Origin: Brasenia schreberi
Taxonomy: Eukaryota > Streptophyta > Magnoliopsida > Nymphaeales > Cabombaceae
Direction: 5' to 3'
Length of the DNA: 64,000 nucleotides
Assembly (NCBI GenBank): GCA_036023115.1
Contig: JAYKKT010000079.1
Location: 17,075,501-17,139,500, forward strand
Below are positions 32,344-44,878 of this stretch, in pieces (position 1 is the stretch's first letter; the number at the start of each line of letters is the position of its first letter). The notes under the pieces were generated by a model. It was not told where the DNA came from, ran no database searches, and saw only the letters and a list, made by a program, of their open reading frames with translations. The translations under genes were made by a program, and so were the position numbers.

Positions 32344-35300
32344 AAGATCCATTGGGCAACATCTTAGAAAAAGTGTTCAGAGACAGGCAGTTCGAGGCTT
32401 CAACCTTAGCATACTCCATTTTCTCTAGCGCCAAGTAACCCTAAAGACAATTGTGTTATAGCTCGTGTTCTGTTGGGAGTCGAGTCACTCTTTTAGCGTG
32501 TAAGACTTGTATTTGTTAGATTCCTCTTGTTAAGTGGGGAGATATCTCACGATTTCTTTTGAAAGACATATTTGCTCGTGTTTGTCCTTTTCAGGTATAC
32601 TGAGCTACTATACTGAGCTACTATATCCTTTTCTGTTTGAGGAATAGGTATGCCTCCCTGCTGAGGTTTCCGATGTTCTCTTTTATGTTCAGGCAGCCGT
32701 AGCATCCAGTTATAGTATTCAGTTGCTTGGTTCTCTTATCATGGTTGATGTTGGTGATCTAGACACCCAAACATTGCTCTTATAAGGATGGTAACATTGT
32801 TTGTACTAGAAGATTTGATATCTTGCATGCAGGAACCACTTCCCTAACCTTATGTTTTGCGATGTTCTCTACTGGAATGCTTTTAGTAACTGAACGTCTA
32901 TCAGAATATTAAATTAAAAGAGCAGTCATTTCCCAATTTGATTTGCTGCTAGATTGAGTTTGAAAACTGTTCAGTCATCTTTGACTCGTGATTTACATTT
33001 TATTTTTGGATTTTACTTGTCCTGAAAGGAAAATAAGGTGGACTCTGAGAGATGAAACAAATTTGTTTAATTTGGCTACTTTAATTTTGCTTTTCATGCA
33101 GTTCGGATCATTCCTAAGAGCCTAGATCGGGCTAGATAAAATGATCAGCCTAACCTGTTGATTTGAGTTGCTTAGTCGTCTAAATTTCATCTATAGCTGC
33201 TGTATTTGTGTAACACATCACCTTATAAGATGCGATTTGTTTCAAGTATGGAAATTTTCTCTACCACAACCAAATATCATATCAGCTTTTTGGTGTCTAT
33301 GTATATTCTATGGAGGTCAACTTGGATTAACCACCTATTGTGTAGACTTATAGAACGTGTCTAATAGGATATGGTGGCCGGTTTGAGGTACTAGCATCCT
33401 TTATCGATGGTGGGAGAGATCCGGTGAGGCCTATGGTGCGGGCACCCCACGCACCACTGAATTTGACAGGGTAGACCAGTACTCATCCTGTAGTACTCAC
33501 CCTATCTGTACGGCCATTGGTCATTGCTGTTCCTTGCGGGTCCCATCTTTCTCTCTGTCCTGGTTACTCTTTGGCACGAAGTCCAGCAGTGATCGGATAT
33601 GTAATTGTAAATTCTGAATTGCTGCTGTGGATGTGTTTGCATTAAAGGTTTTGGCTAGCTATGTTGTTTGCTTATGAAATTTTTAAGGTGTCAACCGTGG
33701 GTGATTTCTGCATTCATATATGCGCATGTTTGGCATCCCTACTATTTTGAATTGTAGGTTTTGCTTGTGTTGCAAATTTCATGTCTATTTGTCGGATCTT
33801 CTGATGCCTTTTTTCTAAAACACGCCCATCATGTATTCTATTTAGTTAGATCCGATAAAAGTCTCCCTCCCAAACTCTGAAAATTGAAGCATTTATTCAT
33901 GAAAGGAGGCCTAGATTCTATATTGGAAGTAGTGAATCATATATTAGAGAAAATACTATCTGCATTTGTGTTCAACTCACTCTAGTATGAGATTGTGGTT
34001 ACTTGGAACATGTTGAAAGTTCGCCAAGGATGGCACAGAGAGTCTCTAATTGGTTGTTTATGCGTGGTACCAGAAGTCATTGTGTATAGTCATGGTAATA
34101 CAAGGGGAGGGAACCAAGAACAAGCAATCTGCATGGATTTGGCTCATTCTGCACGATCTAGAATTTATACTTGAACATCAAGTTTTTCATTTCCTAATGA
34201 GCTTCATTTGAACTTATTTGAATTCATTTGTGTTCACTTTGACTTGTGTTTGAGCTTGTTCCAACTCGTGTTTGTATTCAGTTCATGTTTTAAAACAATA
34301 TCCTTGCATCGCAGAGAGGCACATGTTCGATTTACCTTTCGTATACCAAGTAAATGATCTGCCCTAACCATTGAAGAATCAAGCAGCACCGAACCTGAAT
34401 TTATGAAAGCATGACTTCTTGGTGGGCCTCACAGGCTGAGCCGAGCTGAGCACAGTTATTAAGGTCATGAACCCAACTTAAAGATGAGTGCATGGCCAAC
34501 GGAAACTTCGTAGCTGTACTGCAAACCAAGATGGGGGGTCCCGAACCCCCGGTCTGTCTGGCGGGCACGTTTTGCTTAAATTATTGATAAAATGAACTCG
34601 AAAATTAAGGGTCAGCCGGAAACTCGGGTTCCCATCTTAAAATCTGGTTCACGAAATTGCCCGATATCAACTTCACTTGAGCAAAAGTGCATCTCTCTTC
34701 GTATGTGCGCGAGATTCTAATACGATCGTTAAGGGTCCTGAAAGTTGTTTTTTGGATTGTTTGATTTGGGTTTTTAAATATGTTTGAGAAAAAAGAAACG
34801 CAATGGCTTAGGATTTTGTTTCTCGTTTCTGCCGCCCTTAATGTAAATGACATTTTTAATCTCAGTTGCATCCAGAGGACCGAGTTCCCCTAAGACTGAA
34901 CTTATTTGGCACACAGAGCAACCGTCGAAAAGTTGTGGTAAGATCAAATGTATTGTCCTTGTTTTGAGATTGGAAAAGCTAAATGCAAAGCTAAACCTAA
35001 ATCAATTTTCGTAGCCATATTGAGGAATGAGGGAATCCTGTAAGTATACCTCCGTGCATAGTCTCAACATAATCACTTTGCTAGTATGTATTTCATGGCG
35101 TTAGGAGGTTGAAATGTATCTCAACCATGTATTGAACTGTAAAATATTTGATTTTACAGTCAAATTTTAAAATTTAAGGGTGGCTCCCCACCTTTCTATG
35201 TAGGTCCGCCAGTGGTTCCGAGCGCAGCTAAGGCTAGCGGTTTCAAACTGCCAGGAACCACCACTCCTCTCGTTTATGTTCAAGGGTTTTGGCAACCGAC

Positions 35301-35874
35301 GGCCTAACCTGGCTAGCTGTGGCTCCTAGTTCTCTGTAGGTCAGTTTTGTTTGCATATAATATTTTCACAAAAGGCACATGCAAGTTTAGAGCAGTTGTG
35401 GCAAGCGAAGAATAGTGTCAATGCATGTAAATCAATCACCAAAGTGCGTACATAAGAACTCTCTGATACGAAGCTGTTGCGCATGCGTGCACCATCACTT
35501 GCAGCATTCGGTGCACATGCTTCCACCTTGGACGGTGCTATGTACGCACTTGCAGTACCCTCCGTCGTATTGGCATATACGCACTTCCGCCTTGGCTGGC
35601 TCCTTGTTCCCATTATCACTCTTTCCATGCGTTTTTATACTAAAGACTTGGCCTTTTCAGTATATAAAATCGATCTGTAAACCAAAATAATGTGTACTAA
35701 ATTCGTTTTAACAAACCTATTATTCCGTATACGACCTTGGATGGTTTTCCAAACAATTCATGAAAAAGGAATGTAACGATCATTCCAATCAGGGTAAACA
35801 TTAAGGACAAGCTTCCATGAACATATAAAAGCAAATAGAAAGCAAATATGAACTAAGCAAAAGGACCACACACA

Positions 35875-35936
<62 letters not shown>

Positions 35937-36020
35937 GAACTCGAAACGGAGTTCTATAGTCCTAGGCCTTGTAATCTAACACACCTAGAGATACCATGGA
36001 AAGCTTTTTTTTTTTGCTAC
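32344..36020. other. Downstream of the hnRNP gene: 3' UTR then intergenic sequence
   Basis: The first few hundred bases are probably 3' UTR, although no clear poly(A) signal was fixed. Beyond that I find no gene. A block near 34160-34290 repeats words such as GAACTT and TTGTGTTT, and a B-box-like TGTTCGATTTACC sits near 34324. A compound microsatellite closes the region. Confidence 0.45.
35864..35934 (+). repeat. Compound CA/GA microsatellite
   Basis: About 13 CA units are followed directly by about 20 GA units. Confidence 0.95.
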
Positions 36021-36040
36021 AATGTGTTCTTTTGGTTTGG

Positions 36041-37604
36041 TAAGAAAAATCCGACAAAAAGATCTTAATTCTGTTACATGCATCAAAGACGAGGATGAAA
36101 AAATTCTAGTGGCAAATGATGATGTAAGAAATAGATGGAAAAACTATTTTTATAAGTTTTTTAATGAAAATAAAGATGTTAGTATTAACTTAAGAGAGTT
36201 AGCCAAATCAGAAAAGTATATAAACTACAATTTTTATCGACGTATTCAAAAGAATGAAGTCAAAGAGGCCCTTAAACATATGAAGGGTGGTAAATCGGTA
36301 GGACCAGACAATATTCCTATAGAAGTTTGGAAAATACTAGGAGAAATAGGAATCACTTGGCTCACAAGACTATTTAATGAAATATGGAGAAACCAAAAGA
36401 TGCCCGAGAAATAGAGAGTGAGTACACTTATACCCATATATAAGAACAAGGGAGACATTTAAAATTGTGCGAATTATCGAGGTATCAAGTTAATGAGCCA
36501 TACTATGAAATTGTGGGAAGAAATTATCGAACGTATGTTAAGACAAGTATCAAGTACAATAGAGAACCAATTTGGATTCATGCCAGACAGATCTATTGTT
36601 GAAGCGATTCACCTTTTGAGATATCTTATGGAACATTTTAGAGCAAAAAAGAAAGACCTTCACATGATATTTATTGATCTAGAAAAAGCTTACAATAGGG
36701 TATCAAGGATCAACTTTAAGTTCATACTTATTTATAATGGTTATTGATGAGTTAACAAAACATATTCAAGATGAAGTGCCTTGGTGTATCTTATTTGCAA
36801 GATGACATTGTGTTAGTGGAAGAGTCTAAGGAAAAAGTTAATAGAAAATTGGAACTATGGAGAGAAACATTAGAAAGTAAAGGCTTTTGACTTAGTAGAA
36901 CAAAGACATAATATATGAAATGTAAGTTTGATCATTTGGTTACTTCAGAGGACATAGAAATTAAAATTGGCACACATTGCATCCCCCAAAAGGAAAGTTT
37001 TAAATACCTAGGATCAATTTTTCAGAGTGATGGAAGAATTGACGGAGATGTTACGCATAGAATTAATGTTGGTTGGTTAAAATGGAGAGGATTATAAGGT
37101 ATTCTTTGTGATAAGAAGATACCATTAAAGTTAAAAGGTAAATATTATACAGCAGCAATTAGACCTGTCACGTTTTATGGTTCTGAGTGTTGTGCAGTTA
37201 AGCATCAACATGTACAAAAGATGTCTATGACAGAAATGAAGATGTTGAGATGGATGAGTGATCATACAAGAAAAGACCATATACATAATGAGGTTATTAG
37301 AAACAAATTAGGAGTGACATCAATAGAGGATAAAATGAGAGAATATTGTTTTAGATGGTTTGAACATATAGAAAGAAGATTAGAAGAAAAACCTTTAAGA
37401 AGGTATGAAAAACTAAATTTAGAAAGTATTAAAAGAGGTAGAGGACGACCACAAAAGTGTTGGAAAGAAACAATAAAAAATGATCTAGCTTATTGTGAGT
37501 TAACAGCTAACATGGCACATGATAGAGCTATGTGGACACAAAGAGTCCATGTAGCCGACCCCATCTAGTATGGGAAAAGGCTTAGTTGTTGTTGTAGTTG
37601 TTGT
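36041..37604 (+). mobile_element. 5'-truncated RTE LINE with 20-bp target duplication
   Basis: Exact 20-bp repeats at 36021-36040 and 37605-37624 flank the copy. It begins just before RT ([30 protein letters not shown]) and ends in the conserved tail and TTG-like repeats. A deletion near 36700 removes the sequence between [10 protein letters not shown] and the region after the GSTLSPYL motif. Stops near 36410 and 36460 and elsewhere make it dead. Confidence 0.92.
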
Positions 37605-37624
37605 AATGTGTTCTTTTGGTTTGG

Positions 37625-38615
37625 GATGATTTGAATGGAAGAGATCAAATGCAGAAATGGAAGCTGGAAGAAGTTTTTCATTTCAGTCTGTCACAAACAA
37701 CTTCGAGTTTTTTCCCATTGCTTTTAGTAAAGTTAATCATTTCATATGGTAAAACTACTTTGCTTTATAAAAATATATCTCTTGACATGAGGAGAGAAGA
37801 CTATTCTTTTTTAGTTTTACGAATGCAGGTTATCAAGGCGATGACTTACATTATCGATCTTCACTTGCAACTGGCCATTATGAACCCTAATGGGAACCGT
37901 GTGGAACCCTAACTGGTTCAAGGTTCAAGGTGAACCAAAACAAGCAGTTTCAAGGTGGGCTCGGTTTACCCGAGATCGTTCATGTCTAGTGTGGGGGAAA
38001 CATGATGGATTTAAGATCAGGATACTTATATTTTCTTTGAATGATCAACCATTGAAAACATTTAGCAAGGGAATTTTCAGTCACCAGGGAATTTTCAGTC
38101 ACCAACTATCGTATAATACGAGTATCGACAGAACTTCCGGTGCAAATCTTTCGCCTTTTCATACGTCGGCTTTCACAATTTCAAGTGGGATTAGTGCCTC
38201 TATCTTTAGTTTGAGAGAATAACAAAGACTCTGTCCGTCTGCTAAAATCCATCGCTGGTGTTGATCCTCAGCTTGTATTAGCTCATTTAGTTAAGCATAT
38301 TGAACTTCTATATACATGTGTACTAGAAAACTATACTGACCCGACTAACCCGATGGTTACGACATAATTGAATGATCAAATCTATCAATTACACAAGGAA
38401 ATTTTATGAAAATTACAATTTTGACTGAGTTTGTAGCCGAAGAACTTGATCTTTTACTAATAATTGTAAATCCAAAGTTATGTTTCTAGGTAGGGTCAAA
38501 TGAGCCAACATGCGAACACGAGTCAATAAGAAAAATCAATATAAATGTAGGTGAAGAATAAAGTAGCGGGCAATGAATCTTCTTAGGTCAAACGGACACT
38601 TTCTCGTTGCCATTA
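37625..38615. other. Intergenic, no gene recognised
   Basis: There are only short unsupported frames. A 14-base phrase, GGGAATTTTCAGTC, is repeated in tandem near 38070-38101. Confidence 0.4.
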
Positions 38616-38628
38616 AGAGCATTAAATG

Positions 38629-38775
38629 GTTGGTTCAAGTGGTTCGACACTTGTTTCCCTTCCACAATGGTCTCGTGCTCAAGCCTTGTGAGAGGAGAAG
38701 ACCGGCATTGGGGGAGCTTTAACCCCAAAGTGGTTCGACTCGGCTCCACGTGGTTATATTCAAAAAAAAAAAAAT
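38629..38775 (+). mobile_element. tRNA-derived SINE with poly(A) tail and target duplication
   Basis: The 147-bp body starts with an A-box-like TTGGTTCAAGTGGTTCGACAC, has a B-box-like GGTCTCGTGCTCAAGCC about 35 bases later, and ends in 13 A. Flanking 13-bp repeats with one mismatch lie at 38616-38628 and 38776-38788. The polarity and A-tail fit a Pol III SINE moved by a LINE. Confidence 0.75.
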
Positions 38776-38854
38776 AGAGCACTAAATGCACATGTAAATT
38801 AACACCACATCGGCTCTCATGTGATAATGTTTTCAAAATACGGAAGATGTTCTT

Positions 38855-38953
38855 CTTTTGCTACAATGTGCGACCAAAAGCTCAACGTACACAAGCACCC
38901 ACCTCAGGAATCGAACTTGCTACCTGTCAGTGGGTGCCAGAGAGCCCTACAGG
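38855..38953 (-). mobile_element. tRNA-derived SINE fragment
   Basis: On the minus strand there is a B-box-like AAGTTCGATTCCT and an upstream GGGCTCTCTGGCACCCACTGACAGG segment, like the copies at 59440 and 61608. A 10-bp repeat, AGATGTTCTT, flanks it at 38845-38854 and 38954-38963. It sits just outside the Gypsy element. Confidence 0.6.
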
Positions 38954-38978
38954 AGATGTTCTTTCTTGTAGCTCGCTC

Positions 38979-40845
38979 TGTCACACTCGCACGGGTCGCG
39001 ACCACGACCCGGCCCGAGCTGATGCCACGTGACCGCTTCTCACGCGGGCGTGATGGTGAGCAGTAACCAAATGCAGTACTAATTTAATGCAAACTCAAGA
39101 AATATCTAATTGAAATAAATATTCATATCGAAGTTTTAAACAACACGTCCAAAATGGTGTAAGGCCCACCTAAAAATAACCCCGAATAAAAGACTTTCTA
39201 AATCATTCGATACTTATCATACCATCTAAAATAAAAATGTAGCTCTATCAAACTCCTACTCTGCTCCATGTGCTTTCGAAGTGCTAGCTTTACGATGAGC
39301 TGTAAAACAATAGGGTGAGCTCCTATACATAGCTCAGTAAGGAGGTTAAACATCTTTAAACAGAAAACATACTAAAAGCTTGCATAGTTCACAATCATTT
39401 CACAGCAAAGCACATTTACTTTGAAATCATGATATCAAATTCATATGCACACACTCACACACATGCACACATCATTAGTTTCGATAATTACAGCCCATAC
39501 CGTGTCTGCCTCAAAGGCCACGGGAGTCGTCTGGCCCTCCCTAACGTGACCTCGGTAACCCCATCCATGACGGTAACCACGCCGACTCTCACGACAGAGT
39601 GCCCGGGAACACACCCTGTATTCGCCCCAAGCTGGATCGCCCGAGGGACCTACAAGTCTCTAAAGACCCCACACAAACCACACAAGTACGACTCATATAT
39701 TCACACATCAATACATTTCTAAAACCAATTACAGTTCATCACATTCGTAAATCATATCTAGATCCACAATTATCCAAAATCAAACTCACATCCACACAAT
39801 ATTTAAACAATATTTAAATACCACGTTCATACAACACATGCATATCAAAACATGCTCTTTATCAAACAATGTCATAAACATGTTCTATTTGAAAAGCATA
39901 TCAAATAACCCATAATTGCGAATAACATTTCACAAACAATAATAAAATATTTATCAATCATGCACATTTAAATCTATCTAAAACAGTAAAATCACTTCTA
40001 GCATGGTTCTGTAAAAGAATGCATAACCCCCTACCTGAAAGAGCGTTAAGATCTAATCCACAAGCTGTTGGGCCACTCTTATCATCACCAAATCCTCCAA
40101 ATTTAATATCTAAACAATTACAAATAATTAAAATATTAAAATTTATTTAACTATAAGTTTAACGAAATAAACTGTATTCGAATCGGATCCCAAACCCCAA
40201 TCTGGATCCGTTTAAGCTATCCGAGATCCAAATCGATACCCAGTTCCATATCTGATCCAAATGAGTGACACAATAGGTAGCTTGTATCATTATGTCAACA
40301 AAGAACCTTTAAGTACTGACACGTGTCTTGTTTCTAACCTAGAAACTCATTTCAAGACACGACCCAAACTTGACCCGTTTATAACACAGAACCTATTTTT
40401 TAACATGCGATACGAGGACACGACACGAATCAGTGTCGGTTCATAACATTTCAGACATGACACATCGTGTCTGTCACGATACGACACAAAAATGAGGGAC
40501 ATGCCCAAAAGGGCCGATTTTTTTTTCCGACATCGATTTCGCTGGTTTCTGACGAATCGTAACCGTTTCCCAGCCAAATCGACTCTACCCTACCAAAACA
40601 CTTAGTTCTACCTCAAACCTTCAATCCAATCCCAAAACAATGATTTTCAACAAGTTTTTCATCAAAAATTAGAAAAAAAAATGAAAATCTGAAAAATAAG
40701 TGAACTTACCTGATTCCGGCCGACTCCTCGTGTTTTCCGGCTGGTTCAAGGCTGCCCCAACTCCCTACAGAAGATACTATGAAGGGCCCTTTTTAAAGGC
40801 CCTTCATATCTTACATATGGCCGTTACTGCACGCTTGACGTTACA
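38979..40845 (-). repeat. Gypsy 3' LTR
   Basis: 1867 bp. It includes a CACGTG-containing segment (ATGCCACGTGACCGC near 39023) shared with the other LTR. Confidence 0.93.
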
Positions 40846-40921
40846 TTCTACCCCCCTTAAAGAAATTCTGTCCTCAGAATTTAGAAAGTACCTGAACAGA
40901 TATGGATACTTCTCTCGCATT

Positions 40922-41194
40922 TCATTCTCGAGCTCCCAAGTAGCCTCGCTCGGTAAATGATGACTCCAATCTTTCGCAAGACAAATCTTTATATATGTGT
41001 AGCGGCTCGGCTTCAACGATATGTGAGGGATCAGGGACATACTTTCGCAACATGGATATGTGAAATACATTATGCACTCCAATCAATGACAACGGCAAGT
41101 CCAATTGGTAGGCAACATCTCCAACTTGTTTCACGATTTGGTAAGGTCCAATATACCTAGGACTCAACTTACCCTTCTGTCCGAAGCGAGTCAC
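40922..41194 (-). pseudogene. Gypsy integrase C-terminal region with chromo-like tail
   Basis: This reads RFGQKGKLSPRYIGPYQIVKQVGDVAYQLDLP and HNVFHISMLRKYVPDPSHI, the GPY/F module typical of Ty3/Gypsy integrases, then a short tail. The chromodomain after it is not preserved. The family resembles chromoviruses of the Tekay/Del group, which is inference. Confidence 0.85.
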
Positions 41195-41338
41195 TCCTCG
41201 AGCTGGAGAGACTTTTAAGAATACATAATCACTAATTATAAACTCTAGATCACGATGTCTCGTATTTGCATAACTCTTCTATCGGTCTTGAGCTGCTTTA
41301 ATGCATTGACGAACCAAGTTTATCTTATCTAAAGATTA

Positions 41339-42251
41339 TCAAAGTATTTCTAGACCTTTTGCAGGTCGTAAACCAGGAATATCCCAACATAGTGGAGTCT
41401 TACACTTTTTTCCATAAAACATTTCATAGGGTGACATCCCAATGCTTGCTTGGAAACTATTGTTATATGCAAACTCAATCAAGTGTAATTGGTTATCCCA
41501 TTGGACCTTACTATCAAGTACACATGCTTGAAGCATATCCTCTAGAGTTTGAATTGTACGTTTAGCTTGCCCATCGGTCTGTGAGTGAAATGTCATCTAA
41601 ACTGTAATCTTGTTTGTAGAGCATCTTGTAAACTCTGCTAGAAATGAGAGGTAAATCGAGGGTCTCTATCTAAAGTGATGGTCTCTAGCACACCATAGAA
41701 CTTAACGATCTTAACGATATACATAGTAGCTAATTTCGATAACGACATATTCTTCTGAATGGGTATAAATCATGCAACTTTAGTAAGTCGATCGACAATT
41801 ACCTAAATAGCATCGTGCTTCTATGAGATGAGAGGAAGTCCAATAACAAAGTCCATGTTAATATGTTGTCATTTTCTTTCAGGAATAGGTAATGGTCTCA
41901 AGGTTCTTGCTGGTCGCTGATGATCCACCTTTACCTTCTGACAAGTCATACATCTAGTCACAAATTCATCAATAGACTTTTTCATTCCAGACCAATAATA
42001 CTTTCGGCTTAGGTCCTTATACATATTTGTACTACCCGAATGAATGCTAAAGTGACTACGATGTGCTACTTCCAATATCTCCTTTTGAAGTGATTCATCT
42101 TTAAGCACACATACGCGTCTTTTAAACCCTTTAAACTCTTGTGGTCGATAAACATTGAATGTGAACTCCATAAAGATAATGTCTCCAAATTTTCAAGGCA
42201 AACACTACTACGGCCTAATTCCCGGATCATGGGTAGGATAGTTCTCCTCAT
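41339..42251 (-). pseudogene. Gypsy integrase core and zinc finger, broken
   Basis: The zinc-finger part (42171-41869) has HRSHFSIHSGSTNMYKDL, YYWSGMKKSIDEFVTRCMTCQKVK. The core part (41596-41339) has MTFHSQTDGQAKRTIQTLEDMLQAC and AYNNSFQASIGMSPYEMFYGKKC. Stops between them break the frame. Confidence 0.9.
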
Positions 42252-43037
42252 GCGGCCTCAATTGCCTCGTCGATGCATAAGCACACTACTTGCCTATGTT
42301 GCATGAGAACACATCCCTAAACCCTTTCTTGAAGCATGCCACAAAACACTTCAAAACTTTCTTGAGGATCGAAATTACAAAAGTGGTATGGTTGTGCGAC
42401 CTCTTTTCTTAAGCTTCTTGAAACTATCTTCACTTTGTTGAGTCCATACAAAGTACTACCTTTCCTAGTTAATCTAGTCAAGAGGTAGTAGCTATCTAAG
42501 AAAAATCCATTAATGAATCTCTGTAGTACCTAGTTAGGCCTATGAAACTTCTTATCTCCGGTCACGATCTTGGGTCTCTCATCATTGTAGCTTAACCTAC
42601 TTCCACTTTATTAGGGTCCACTTGAAATTCCTTCTTTAGAAATCACATGACCTAGAAATTGAACTTCGATCCAGCCAAAATTCACACTTTGAAAGTTTAG
42701 CATATGACTTTTCTTTAAGGATCCCTAAAACTATCGAGAAATGTATCTCATGCGCTTCCATTGTCGTAGAATAGATTAGGATATCATCTATGAAAACACT
42801 ACAAACTTGTCTAAGTAAGGAAGAAAAATCCTATTCATATAATCCATGAATATTGCTAGCGCATTTGTTAACCCAAAAGGACATCACTTGATATTCATAA
42901 TGCCCATACCGAGTTCGAAAAAGTACATTTTAGGTATATCTTCGACCTTAACATGCACCTGATTTGATGGTAACCGATCGCAGGATCTATTTTAGAAGAA
43001 CAACTGGCTCCCTTCAACTTGGTGATCCATCAAGTCA
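42252..43037 (-). pseudogene. Gypsy RT/RNase H remnant, shortened
   Basis: Near 42800-42770 the minus strand gives [11 protein letters not shown], the RT catalytic motif. Only about 790 bases separate protease and integrase, where an intact element needs about twice that, so RT and RNase H are partly deleted. Confidence 0.8.
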
Positions 43038-43565
43038 TCAATTCTCGGAGTGGATACTTATTCTTTCTATACTAATATCATTTAATAACTTCTCTTCAGC
43101 ACAAGACTGCATAACAAATGCTAAGTATCCTTCGCATCCGTTTCGTATATAATTATATGCTTGAAGAGCAAATATAACAGATACTAGGTTCTCTTCTCGC
43201 TGATCTTGTAAAACGAAATTAGTCTCTCGAGGTATAGAGAAAGTGATCTCTCGCTTCTTGCAATCAATCACAGCACGGTTCCTATATAACCAATCCATAC
43301 CCAAAACTACATCGTAGTTCAAGATCTCCAATAAAACCAAGTCGGCTCTCAAGTCATGACCACCAACCAATACAGAACAATCTCGCAAAATCCGATACGA
43401 CATAATAACATCTCCATTAGAGAAACATATAGAGAATCCATCTAATGGTTTCGGGTCTAAACCCGTACGACTTACAAAAGTAAGTGAAACAAAGTAATGT
43501 GTTACACCAGAGTCAAATAAAACACGTGCAAGCAAACCACAAATTGATAAGGTACTAATAACCAA
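43038..43565 (-). pseudogene. Gypsy retropepsin-like protease
   Basis: An open 175-codon stretch contains GLLARVLFDSGVTHYFVS, the aspartic protease motif (DSG; Val replaces the usual Ala), and DVVLGMDWLYRNRAVIDCKKREI. This is the RVP_2 type found in plant Gypsy elements. Confidence 0.9.
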
Positions 43566-43610
43566 ATGAGAGGTACCTGACTCTCAGCCCTCTACAACAT
43601 AGATATAACC

Positions 43611-44770
43611 CTAGTTAGTTACTTGAGGGTGAGGCAATCGAGGTGATCCTTGTTGACAAACAGGTACCAGAGGACGATGAGGCCCTATAGTGCTTCCCTG
43701 AACTGAAGAAGATGAAAAATACGCAGTTCGTGGACAATCAACCTTACGATGATCGAACTCTTTACATATGAAACAATGACCTCTCATGTCTTCCTTCAGT
43801 ACACTACTAAATGTTTGAGTCTGAACTTGCTTAAAGTTCTTTCTCTGAAGGACAGTTTCTGGCTCTATAACCCGTGCCTCTACAATTATAACATATGCTC
43901 CTACGATTTTGTTGGTTGTTTTACTCACGTGAAAGCTTACTTTTCGCCTGAGTCTGACTACCCTTATTTGTCCACTGATGAGCTTGGGTTGGTTTACTCT
44001 TCTTCGTGCCTTCATGTGAGTTTTCAAAGTTGGTTATACTCGCCTCTTCTTACCCTTATAATACAAAATATCTATCTCTACAAGAGTAGCAACAGCTTAT
44101 GATTCATCAATATCTGTATATATCTTTTCTCTCAGTGACTTACGGATCGGATTAGAAAGTCCCCAAAAATACTTATTTGCTCGTGCCTCAAGAATTACCA
44201 TACTCGGGTCAAACTGTGACAACCTTAAGAATTGGTTGGTATATTCTTTTACCGACAAATTGTCCTACTGCAGTTGATTAAATTCAAGTTATAAACGCAT
44301 TCGATTATTGTGAGAAAAGAAATGACTGAAAAATACCTTCTTAAATGCCTCCCAAGTTCACGGAGTGCTACGAGTCCCTTTCTGTGCTCTCCACCACTGT
44401 TTTGCATTTTCTTCGAAAAGAATCGACACCAACTCACCCTCCTCTCATCGTCGGTAGGAGCCAATATGTCGAAAGTATTTTTCAGTTTGTCAATCCACTC
44501 ATAGGGTTTCAATGAGTATGTAATTATTCATTTGAACTCCTTACAACCGTTTTTTGTCAAGTGTTTAATGGTACAGTGGATTCTCTCAGAACGTGTTGTA
44601 ACAAGTTAATAATCTGACCAAGTAATATCGTTGTATCTTAACCACCTTGCACAAGTGGAATATGTGGTGGCTCTATAGGTCCTTGAGGTGTACCAGATGA
44701 TGCCTCTACTGCTACAATAGATCCGTATGATGGCATTTCTTCGTTATCATCACTCATAACGCTTGGAGTT
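43611..44770 (-). pseudogene. Gypsy gag with zinc knuckle, broken
   Basis: A CX2CX4HX4C knuckle, CFICKEFDHRKVDC, lies near 43780-43740. An upstream gag part is at 44512-44249 (KPYEWIDKLKNTFDIL...). An ATG-containing segment near 44757 may be the original start. Frames are interrupted. Confidence 0.75.
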
Positions 44771-44878
44771 AAGTTAAGATCCAATCATCGTGGGTCTTAC
44801 ACATAAATACAACATTATATTTCAACGATTAACTCACTATTAAATATACTTTAACAACTTTAGGCTCTGATACCAAGT

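Noticed and set aside
31865..32428. Alternative frames over the glycine-rich tail of the hnRNP gene
   Set aside because: They are by-products of the GGN-rich codons; only the frame continuous with both RRMs is supported.
34310..34400. SINE suggested by a B-box-like TGTTCGATTTACC
   Set aside because: No A box at the right distance, no tail and no target duplication were found.
35864..35934. Array of short repeats as a CRISPR
   Set aside because: It is a plain dinucleotide microsatellite in a plant genome with no spacers.
37616..38222. Two successive plus-strand frames after the LINE
   Set aside because: The compositions are random-like, with no motif, and the first begins inside the LINE target duplication.
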